Below, one piece after another: positions 40,532-47,057 of a stretch of DNA of 49,119 nt. Positions within the stretch are counted from its first letter, which is position 1. The number at the start of each line of letters is the position of its first letter. The stretch is taken from positions 1 to 49,119 of the forward strand of contig JAJYDR010000006.1 of NCBI GenBank assembly GCA_021777285.1. The letters are read 5' to 3'. The position numbers and the translations under genes were made by a program. The notes under the pieces are model-generated. The model searched no databases and was not told the DNA's origin. It saw nothing but the letters and a program-made list of their open reading frames with translations. Origin of the DNA: Actinomycetes bacterium. Its GTDB lineage: Bacteria > Actinomycetota > Acidimicrobiia > Acidimicrobiales > RAAP-2.

Positions 40532-41005
40532 CGCTCCTCCCCCATTTGAAGTCATGGCCACGTTTCTAACACAACCGACAACTGGCGTGTGTTGGGCACA
40601 AGGACCAAATGGCGCCACCAAGTCGCCCCGCACGACACACCCGACGAGCGCCGCGACCGTCGCGTAATCGTCATTGCGCAAGTCGAACTGTGACGTCGCT
40701 GTCGCAGCGAATGGTCCCGATCAACGCCGCACGACGACGTGTGAATCACGTCGGACTCGAGGCGATCGACGCATCGTTGCGACGCCACCAGGTCAAGTGC
40801 GCCTTGAACCAGTGCGCCAGGTCCATCCGCGATGGCCCACGACGCGACGGCGGTGCGCAGCGGTTCTAACGACTAGAAGCGGCGGCCCCACCGAGGGGCC
40901 GCCGCTTCTTGACTGTGTCACCAAACGGTGCGGGGTACTGCCTATGCGAACAGCGTCACTGCTGGTGTTCGCACCCCGACACCTGGATCAACGTGATCCG
41001 TTGGC
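40532..41005. other. Gene-poor interval between binding protein and permease
   Basis: No open frame here looks coding on either strand; the frames present have Arg/Ser/Cys-rich products unlike the neighbours. The interval holds the hairpin at 40875-40909. The permease promoter should lie between that hairpin and 40532, but I cannot pick one with confidence. Confidence 0.6.
40875..40909 (-). terminator. Strong hairpin downstream of the amino-acid binding protein
   Basis: A perfect 15-bp stem (arms 40875-40889 and 40895-40909, AGAAGCGGCGGCCCC and its complement) closes a 5-base loop. It lies about 100 bases after the binding-protein stop. Only a short T-containing tract follows. It is the longest perfect hairpin I see in the window and would let the binding protein be made in excess over the permease and ATPase. 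Confidence 0.7.
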
Positions 41006-41887
41006 CTACGACGTCGCACCGTTGAGCTGGATCCGACTGATTGGCAGGGCCCCGGCCTGGACGCCGAAGCTGGACAGGATCGCGTGGTACGTGCCGTTCT
41101 TGATCAGGACCTTGAGCGCCGCCTGGATTGCCTTGGCGAGCTGGTGACCGGCCGCGGTCTTGGGCGTAGCGATGCCGTACGGCGCAACGTTGACTGCCTT
41201 GCCCACGAGCTTGAAGGCACCCTTGGACGTGGCAACGATGTAGCCGGCGATCTGGCTGTCCGCGAAGCCGAACTGCGCGTGTCCGGACGAGACCGCGACG
41301 TTCGCCTCGGTCTGGGTCGAGAAGGTGAAGACGTTGAGCTTCTTGCCGGCCGGGCAGCTCTTGGCCGTGGTCTGGGCGTCGGTCTGCTCAACCGTCCCGG
41401 TCTCCACCGCGACGCTGTGGCCACAGAAACTCTTCAATCCCGAGAAGCCGAGCGTGGACGAGGACTTCGCGTACACACCTTCACCGGCCTGGAAGTAGTC
41501 GACGAAGTTCACCTGGGCTTCGCGAGCCTTGGTGTCGGTGAACGACGAGTTGCCGATGACGTAGTGGCCCGACTTGATACCAGCGATGATGTTGTCGAAG
41601 GTCACGTTGTTCTCGTTCACCTTCAGACCGAGCGTGGTCGCGATCGCGTTGATCAGCTGGACGTCGAAGCCGACCATCTTGGTCCCGTTCATGTACTCGT
41701 CAGGCGCGTACGTGGCGTCCGTCGCAACCTGCAAGACCTTGCCCTTGTAGACCGCAGGCACCAGTTTGGCCGCCGCGGCGTTGTAGTGGCCCGTCGGGGA
41801 TGCTCCCGCGACTGCGCTGGAGGCCAAGACGAGCGTCGTGACGCCCACCGTGGCCAGTGCTTGACGCACGCGTGAAATCCGCTGCAT
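41006..41887 (-). CDS. Amino-acid ABC transporter substrate-binding protein
   Basis: This 293-aa exported protein has the periplasmic-binding-protein family 3 fold: YAPDEYMNGTKMVGFDVQLINAIATTLGLKV, IIAGIKSGHYVIGNSSFTDTKAREAQVNFVDYF and YGIATPKTAAGHQLAKAIQAAL. The N-terminus is a signal peptide (RQALATVGVTTLVLASSAVAGAS) with a likely AxA cleavage site. There is no Cys near that site, so it is not a lipoprotein, unlike most binding proteins of single-membrane bacteria. Two Cys in the mature part (SFCGH and KSCPAG) may form a disulfide. GGGAGA precedes the ATG at 41887. Substrate within the polar amino acids is not determined. Confidence 0.92.
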   Translation of the reverse strand: MQRISRVRQALATVGVTTLVLASSAVAGASPTGHYNAAAAKLVPAVYKGKVLQVATDATYAPDEYMNGTKMVGFDVQLINAIATTLGLKVNENNVTFDNIIAGIKSGHYVIGNSSFTDTKAREAQVNFVDYFQAGEGVYAKSSSTLGFSGLKSFCGHSVAVETGTVEQTDAQTTAKSCPAGKKLNVFTFSTQTEANVAVSSGHAQFGFADSQIAGYIVATSKGAFKLVGKAVNVAPYGIATPKTAAGHQLAKAIQAALKVLIKNGTYHAILSSFGVQAGALPISRIQLNGATS

Positions 41888-42085
41888 GAATTCTCCCTCA
41901 CTGTGTTACGTCGTTGTGACGCAACCGTTATTGATACCAGATTGGCTCGGCCAACGGGGGGTCGGGTGTCGGCGCGTCGGCGCGCACACGGCGCACTGGC
42001 TCGCCTCGGTCGCCCGCGCTGCGCGCCGGCGACGGCCCAGCCGCCAGAATTCCTGGTCGTGTCGGTCGCGGCTGCAATCGACGGA

Positions 42086-43525
42086 TCACGGGGCGACGAG
42101 CGGCCACCGCCCCTCGCGCTCGCGTCCGAGAAGCATGTCGGTCAATTCCCGTCCCAGGTGCTCCTGGCGCCAGACCAGTTGTTCCTGGGCCGCGGCGAGC
42201 ACCCGGTCGGCGTCGTGACACGGCGTGCGCCACGTCGGATCGGCGAGCAGGTCGAAGCAGCGGTAACTCCCGTCGCCGAACTGGACGTAGGCGATGTCGT
42301 CACCCACCGACACCGCGAGGTTGCGTCGGCTGAGGGACCGGTCACGCGGCCACCGGTCTGCGGTCTCGCCTATGAAGAGGTAGCGATAGTCCCACTCGTA
42401 GTGCGCGGCGCTTCGCCACGGCACGTCACGCCCGTCGAGGAGCGGCGCCAGCGAGCGGCCGTCGCACCGCGCGGGTACTTCGACCCCGAGGGTGTCGGCC
42501 AGGGTCGCGAGAACGTCGACGTTCTCGGTGAAGTGCTCGACGACGGCACCTCGGACGGCTCGGCGCGGATCGCGCCAGAGCCCGAGCACGTGGTAACTCT
42601 GGGGGAAGAAGCCCAACTTCTGGATGAGTCCGTGATCACCGAGCTGGTCACCGTGGTCCGAGGTCACGATGACGAGCGTGTCGTCCCATTCGTGGCGATC
42701 CTCGATGGCCCGAACGACTCGGCCAAGCTGCGCGTCGACTTCGCTGATCATGCCGTAGTACTGGGCGCGCAGGTGACGCATCACTCGCTCAGAGGTCGGC
42801 GCCGCGCTCTCCTCGATCGACAGCGCAGCCTCGTGGAGCGGGTGCCGATCGACGTCGGTCGGGCGAATCGGCAGTTCCACGTCGTCGGGGTCGTACATCG
42901 AGGCGTAGCGCCCGGCCGCGGCGTAGGGCGGATGGGGACGGAGATAACTCAGGTGCGCGAACCATCCCGCGTCTTGATGGCCGAGCCAACCAAGAAATCG
43001 GGTCGTGAGAAAGCCGCTCAACGAATCGTCCTCGGGCCGATCGGGCTCGCCACGCAGGGCGGGTGCCCACCCGCTCGGGACGTCGTAGCCCTTGGCTCGC
43101 AGGTAGTGGATCCACCCGGCCTGGCTCTCGGGCAGGTACAGGCCCACCGACAGGCCGGGCAGCACGCCGTCATAGTCGTCCAGACGTGGGTCGTCGGACC
43201 CACTTGCGACTCGGGGATCGAGTCCCTGATCGGTGTAGCCGAACAGCGTGGGGTCATAGCCCGCCTGCCGAGCCACGGTCGCGACGCTCGCGACGCCCGC
43301 GCCCAGTGGCGTGCCGTTCGCCACGACGCGATTGTTCATTTGGTACGTACCCGTATAGAGCGCCGCCCGCCCGGGTGCGCACGGGGCGGCCTGGGAGTAG
43401 TGGCGGCGTAATCGCACTCCCTCGAGGGCGATGCGGTCGAGGTTCGGCGTCGTGACCAGCGGGTGTCCCGCCGCACCGTAACTGTCGCCTCGGAATTGGT
43501 CCAGCGTGATGAACAGGACGTTCAC
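42086..43525 (-). CDS. Sulfatase/phosphonate-monoester-hydrolase family enzyme
   Basis: This 479-aa alkaline-phosphatase-superfamily hydrolase has the type I sulfatase signature PCAPGRAALYTG (CxPxR), whose Cys49 would be converted to formylglycine. Metal-binding motifs are FITLDQFRGD at the N-terminus and VTSDHGDQLGDHG near residue 300. The N-terminal pattern with a GD in DQFRGD and the CAPGR form resembles the sulfatases related to phosphonate monoester hydrolases. No signal peptide is visible, so it acts in the cytoplasm. The GTG at 43525 overlaps the esterase stop by 4 nt. The actual ester (sulfate, phosphonate or phosphodiester) cannot be read from sequence. Confidence 0.88.
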   Translation of the reverse strand: MNVLFITLDQFRGDSYGAAGHPLVTTPNLDRIALEGVRLRRHYSQAAPCAPGRAALYTGTYQMNNRVVANGTPLGAGVASVATVARQAGYDPTLFGYTDQGLDPRVASGSDDPRLDDYDGVLPGLSVGLYLPESQAGWIHYLRAKGYDVPSGWAPALRGEPDRPEDDSLSGFLTTRFLGWLGHQDAGWFAHLSYLRPHPPYAAAGRYASMYDPDDVELPIRPTDVDRHPLHEAALSIEESAAPTSERVMRHLRAQYYGMISEVDAQLGRVVRAIEDRHEWDDTLVIVTSDHGDQLGDHGLIQKLGFFPQSYHVLGLWRDPRRAVRGAVVEHFTENVDVLATLADTLGVEVPARCDGRSLAPLLDGRDVPWRSAAHYEWDYRYLFIGETADRWPRDRSLSRRNLAVSVGDDIAYVQFGDGSYRCFDLLADPTWRTPCHDADRVLAAAQEQLVWRQEHLGRELTDMLLGREREGRWPLVAP

Positions 43526-44451
43526 GAACGCTCGACGAGCCGGTGCATGTGCGCGGCCAGGTCGTCGACGATGGCCAACGCATCGGGGAAGGTCCCGCCG
43601 AGTCGGATGAAGCCGTGCACCATTCCCTCGGCCTCGAGGAGTTCCACGGGCACGCCGTAGTGCTCGAGCAACCCGGCGTAGGCGACGGCCTCGTCGCGCA
43701 GCGGATCACACGACGCAACCACGACGATGGCCGGCGGCGAATCGGCGAGGTCGGTGCCGAGCAGCGGCGACACGCGGGGATCAGTGGGGTCCGCCCCGGC
43801 GAGGTACTGGCCGTAGTCGTAGCGAAGGTGGTCGAGCTCGAGCCAGTAGCCGGTGCCGTAGGCGTGGGCCGAGTCGGTGAGCATCTCCGGACCGAGCGTC
43901 GGGTAGAGCAATACCTGCGCGCCGACGCCGAGGCCCTCGTGCCGCGTCAGCGTCGCGGCCACCGTGGCCAGCGTCGCTCCGGCCGAGTCACCCATGACGA
44001 ACAGCGTCGCCCCCGGATCGCCGAACTCATCGCGGTGCGCGCCAACGTAGCGAAGCACCTCGACGACGTCGTCCAGACCCGCGGGAAACGGGTGTTCGGG
44101 TGCGAGGCGATAGTCGATGGCCAAAAACCGCATGCCCGCATCGACGGCGAGTCGACGACAGACGCCGTCGTGGGTCTCGAGGTCGCCAACGACGAAGGAG
44201 CCCCCGTGGAAGTAGAGCACGATACCCCGTGACTCGTCCCCCGCTGGCACGTAGAGGCGACCGGCTACCGTCCGCCCGGTCAATGCAATCGTGCACTCGC
44301 GAACTTCGGCTAGCGCAACGGGTTCGGGCCAGAGCGCCGTCGCCCCTTCGCGATACGCGGCCCGTCGCCGTTTCATGTCAATCGTCGAGGGGTGCGGCGC
44401 GGGATTCGCGCGAATGTCGTCCACGTACTGTTGCAGTGCCGGATGAATCAT
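43522..44451 (-). CDS. Alpha/beta-hydrolase of the hormone-sensitive-lipase family
   Basis: This 309-aa esterase has the oxyanion-hole motif VLYFHGGSFVVGD, the nucleophile motif VMGDSAGATLA (GDSAG), and DYRLAPEHPFPAGLDD between them, as in family IV esterases. The acid/base residues probably lie in SCDPLRDEAVAYAGLL (Asp) and GMVHGFIRL (His). ATG at 44451 follows AGGAGG at short spacing. It starts 20 bases after the CoA-transferase stop and is coupled to the sulfatase gene, so the three genes form one operon. Confidence 0.92.
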   Translation of the reverse strand: MIHPALQQYVDDIRANPAPHPSTIDMKRRRAAYREGATALWPEPVALAEVRECTIALTGRTVAGRLYVPAGDESRGIVLYFHGGSFVVGDLETHDGVCRRLAVDAGMRFLAIDYRLAPEHPFPAGLDDVVEVLRYVGAHRDEFGDPGATLFVMGDSAGATLATVAATLTRHEGLGVGAQVLLYPTLGPEMLTDSAHAYGTGYWLELDHLRYDYGQYLAGADPTDPRVSPLLGTDLADSPPAIVVVASCDPLRDEAVAYAGLLEHYGVPVELLEAEGMVHGFIRLGGTFPDALAIVDDLAAHMHRLVERS

Positions 44452-44471
44452 GGAGCCTCCTGGCGTGCAGC

Positions 44472-45725
44472 CTACGCACCGCTCTGGTCGTGCTGGCGCA
44501 AGATTCCCATGGTCCGGGCCGACTCGGTGAGCGAGGCACGCGCCCGCGGGTGCGCCGCGTGGCCGATGATTGCCGCGGCCTGGTCGCACTGGCTCTGTCC
44601 GAAGATCGATGCGATGCCCTGCTCGGTGATGATGGCGCTGTGCTGGAACGAACACACGGGACTGGTCACGAGCGGAACAATGGTCGACTGGTCTGACTTG
44701 TCGTGCCAGGATCGCAGCGCCAGCACCGCCTGTCCGTCACGCGAATGCAGTGAGCCGCTGACGAAATCGGGCTGTCCCCCAAAGCCCGAGTACACGACGC
44801 CCCGGACGTAGCTCGCGTTCGCTTGGGCGAAGAGATCGACCTCGAGCGCCGTGTTGATCGACAACATCGACGCCTGCTCGGCGATGCGGGCCGGATTGTT
44901 CGCGACCTCGGTCCGGCGCATCACTACCCGCGGGTTTCGATGGACCCACCGGTAGAGATCGGGCGTGCCGTAGAGGAAGGTCGACGTGATCACGCGATCG
45001 GGGTCGATACTTCCCGATCGGTCCAGGCCCATGACACCATCGCTGATCATCTCGGACCAGACACCGAGGTGGCGGTGACCGTGCATGAAGGTGAGCGCCG
45101 CGTCGGGCAACAGGCCGATGCCCATTTGCAGGGTGGCGCCGTCCTTCGCCAGTGACGCGATGTGCTCCCCGATGGTCGCCGCCGCCTCGTCGACCACGCG
45201 CGCCGCCGGCGACGGGAGCGGTTCATCGACTTCGATGGCCAGATCAACGAGTTCCTCATCGATCTCGCCGTCGCCTACGGTGTAGGGCATCTGCGGGTTC
45301 ACTTGGGCGATCACCAGTCCGCCTCGGCGCTTCACCTCGTGGATCGCGGCGGGCATGATGTTCACCTCGATACCGAGCGAAATTCGACCCCGATGGGGTG
45401 CGGAGGACTGCACGAGCACCACGTCAGGGGGTCTCGAGGTCGCGAAGAGCCGCGGCACGAGTGACAGGCGCATCGGCAGGAATTCGACGTCAGGCGCCTG
45501 GCGAGCGCCTTCACCCACGAACGGTGATTCCGTGATCAAGCCCTCGCGATGCGGCCAACCCCGCTGCGGGTTGAGCACGAAGGCGCGATACCGTTCGAGC
45601 GACTGGTCGACGATTTGCAGCAATGTCCAGGGTGTCGCGAAATTGCCCGACACGACGACCCGGGATTCGTGGATACCCAGCGAGGCAACCCGACGTTCAA
45701 TCTCTGCTGCGCCAACGGTCTGCAT
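44472..45725 (-). CDS. Acetyl-CoA hydrolase/transferase family protein
   Basis: This 417-aa class I CoA-transferase is related to 4-hydroxybutyrate CoA-transferase and acetyl-CoA hydrolase. Family segments: FSLGIEVNI-like RISLGIEVNIMPAAIHEV, VIAQVNPQMPYTVGDG, LQMGIGLLPDAAL, HLGVWSEMISDGVMGL, MLSINTALEVDLFAQANA and VYSGFGGQPDFVSGS, then a C-terminal SIIVPLV-type stretch STIVPLVTSPV. The catalytic Glu is expected near the TEVANNPARI region or the GFGGQ loop; I cannot fix it by eye. ATG at 45725 has GAGGAG at good spacing. It leads the operon with the esterase and sulfatase. Confidence 0.9.
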   Translation of the reverse strand: MQTVGAAEIERRVASLGIHESRVVVSGNFATPWTLLQIVDQSLERYRAFVLNPQRGWPHREGLITESPFVGEGARQAPDVEFLPMRLSLVPRLFATSRPPDVVLVQSSAPHRGRISLGIEVNIMPAAIHEVKRRGGLVIAQVNPQMPYTVGDGEIDEELVDLAIEVDEPLPSPAARVVDEAAATIGEHIASLAKDGATLQMGIGLLPDAALTFMHGHRHLGVWSEMISDGVMGLDRSGSIDPDRVITSTFLYGTPDLYRWVHRNPRVVMRRTEVANNPARIAEQASMLSINTALEVDLFAQANASYVRGVVYSGFGGQPDFVSGSLHSRDGQAVLALRSWHDKSDQSTIVPLVTSPVCSFQHSAIITEQGIASIFGQSQCDQAAAIIGHAAHPRARASLTESARTMGILRQHDQSGA

Positions 45726-45754
45726 GCCGCTCCTCGGTCACCCCAAGTGTGGCA

Positions 45755-45769
45755 GGTCGCATCGCGACC
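45755..45769. promoter_or_regulatory. Inverted repeat GGTCGC-N3-GCGACC upstream of the CoA-transferase operon
   Basis: The arms are perfect and the site centres 37 bases before the ATG at 45725, where an operator for a local repressor would be expected. No regulator gene lies beside the operon. Short arms in GC-rich DNA make chance possible. Confidence 0.35.
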
Positions 45770-45872
45770 AGTTCATCAATTTGGGTGATACCCGAAATCG
45801 ACGCCTCCGGTGTCTGGGGGCAAGCGCCGCCTTTGCGCCTGCTCATCGCCCTCGCGGGGCGGAAATCCTATC

Positions 45873-45948
45873 TGGAGCGGACGACCGGGCTCGAACCGGC
45901 GACCTCGACCTTGGCAAGGTCGCGCTCTACCAACTGAGCTACGTCCGC
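45873..45948 (-). tRNA. tRNA-Gly (anticodon GCC)
   Basis: On the minus strand the sequence folds as a standard tRNA: a 7-bp acceptor stem (GCGGACG with CGTCCGC), D-arm TAGCTCAGTTGGTAGAGC, an anticodon arm CGACC-TTGCCAA-GGTCG with anticodon GCC, and a T-arm containing GGTTCGAGCC. The discriminator is T and the CCA end is encoded (bases 45875-45873). It is a single tRNA, not in a cluster, between the CoA-transferase operon and dut. Confidence 0.97.
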
Positions 45949-45958
45949 GTCAGCAACC

Positions 45959-45987
45959 AGTGTAGCCGACCAACGGGGTCACGCCAA
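45959..45987 (-). promoter_or_regulatory. tRNA-Gly promoter
   Basis: TTGGCG (45987-45982), a 17-base spacer and TACACT (45964-45959) end 10 nt before the mature tRNA 5' end. The spacing places initiation just upstream of the tRNA with a few bases removed by RNase P. Confidence 0.6.
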
Positions 45988-46010
45988 CGCGTGATCACCG
46001 CATTGCGCCA

Positions 46011-46445
46011 TCAGCGGCCCGTGCTGCCAAAGCCTCCCGCACCGCGTTCAGACTCCGGCAGTTCGTCCACGGCGAGCAGCGTCACCGCCGGCACGGCGGT
46101 GATCAGCAGTTGGGCAATCCGGTCACCGGCGTGCACCACGAACTCGTGCTCCGGGTCGTGATTGACAAGTGCCACACGAATCTCACCGCGATAGCCCGAG
46201 TCGATCAGCCCTGGCGCGTTCGCGCACGTCACGCCGTGGTTGATGGCCAGCCCACTGCGTGGCAGGACCAGTCCCGCGAATCCGTGGGGAATCGCCATGG
46301 CGAGGCCCGTGCCAACCAGTGCACGACCGCCACCCGGAGCCAGTCGGTACTCGTCGACCGCCACCAGGTCGAAACCCGCGTCACCGGCGTTGGCGCGCCG
46401 AGGCGCGACGGCGTCGTCTCGCAACGAGGTGAAGGCAACGTCCAT
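46011..46445 (-). CDS. dut: Deoxyuridine 5'-triphosphate nucleotidohydrolase
   Basis: This dUTPase hydrolyses dUTP to dUMP, keeping uracil out of DNA and feeding thymidylate synthesis. The 144-aa trimeric-type protein shows the five motifs: NAGDAGFDLVAVD, PRSGLAINHGV, ANAPGLIDSGYRGEIRVALVN, GDRIAQLLI and the C-terminal RGAGGFGSTGR that closes over the active site. The ATG at 46445 has a TAGTCT box 7 nt upstream. The longer open frame across orn is a shadow. It is divergent from orn, 48 bases apart. Confidence 0.96.
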   Translation of the reverse strand: MDVAFTSLRDDAVAPRRANAGDAGFDLVAVDEYRLAPGGGRALVGTGLAMAIPHGFAGLVLPRSGLAINHGVTCANAPGLIDSGYRGEIRVALVNHDPEHEFVVHAGDRIAQLLITAVPAVTLLAVDELPESERGAGGFGSTGR

Positions 46446-46452
46446 TCGCTCG

Positions 46453-46458
46453 AGACTA
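46453..46458 (-). promoter_or_regulatory. Leaderless -10 box for dut
   Basis: TAGTCT on the minus strand is followed by 7 nt and the ATG at 46445. ACTACCG (46455-46461) is one arm of a 7-bp inverted repeat with CGGTAGT (46479-46485), which contains part of the orn -10 box. Confidence 0.5.
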
Positions 46459-46481
46459 CCGCTCACCCACCTCGCACTCGG

Positions 46482-46487
46482 TAGTGT
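46482..46487 (+). promoter_or_regulatory. Leaderless -10 box for orn
   Basis: TAGTGT is followed by 6 nt (CGAGGA) and the ATG at 46494. The whole dut-orn gap is 48 bases, so both promoters must overlap. A GAGGA touching the ATG is too close for a normal ribosome site. Confidence 0.5.
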
Positions 46488-46493
46488 CGAGGA

Positions 46494-47057
46494 ATGCTCG
46501 CCTGGATGGACCTCGAAATGACCGGACTCGAGCCGGATCGTCACGTGATCGTCGAGATCGCCACCATCATCACCGACGACCACCTGACGATCATCGCCGA
46601 AGGACCCGATCTCGTGATCGGCGCCACCGAGGACGAGCTCAGCCGCATGGGCGATTTCGTCACCCAGATGCACACCAAGTCGGGGCTCCTGCCGGCAATC
46701 CGCCAATCGACGATCACTATGGCCGACGCCGAGCGAGCGACCCTCGCCTTCCTGCGCGAACACATCACCGAGCCGGCCACGGTGCCACTGTGCGGTAACT
46801 CGATTGGCACCGACCGGCGCTTCCTCCAGCACTACATGCCCGAGCTCGAGGCGTTCTTCCACTATCGCAACGTCGACGTCTCCACGCTCAAGGAACTCGC
46901 CCGCCGGTGGCACCCCGATGTGCTGGCGACGATGCCGGAGAAAGAGACCACCCATCGGGCCCTGGACGACATTCGCGAGTCGATTGCCGAGTTGGCTCAC
47001 TATCGCGACCAGTTGTTCACCCGCCCCGCACCCGACTCGCCTCGCGTCGATGGGTGA
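46494..47057 (+). CDS. orn: Oligoribonuclease
   Basis: Orn is a DEDDh 3'-5' exoribonuclease that degrades 2-5-nt RNA, including pGpG from c-di-GMP breakdown. The 187-aa protein has exonuclease motif I in WMDLEMTGLEPD (Asp-Glu), motif II at CGNSIGTDRRFLQHYMPELEAFFHYRNVDVST (Asp) and motif III in THRALDDIRESIAEL (His and Asp). Length is typical. It overlaps the acyl-CoA synthetase gene by 8 bases. Leaderless start as described for its -10 box. Confidence 0.96.
   Translation: MLAWMDLEMTGLEPDRHVIVEIATIITDDHLTIIAEGPDLVIGATEDELSRMGDFVTQMHTKSGLLPAIRQSTITMADAERATLAFLREHITEPATVPLCGNSIGTDRRFLQHYMPELEAFFHYRNVDVSTLKELARRWHPDVLATMPEKETTHRALDDIRESIAELAHYRDQLFTRPAPDSPRVDG

Noticed and set aside
40532..41005. 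Small ORFs on both strands in the transporter gap
   Set aside because: Products are Arg/Ser/Cys-rich, have no ribosome site, and overlap the terminator hairpin or run into neighbouring genes. I treat the interval as non-coding.
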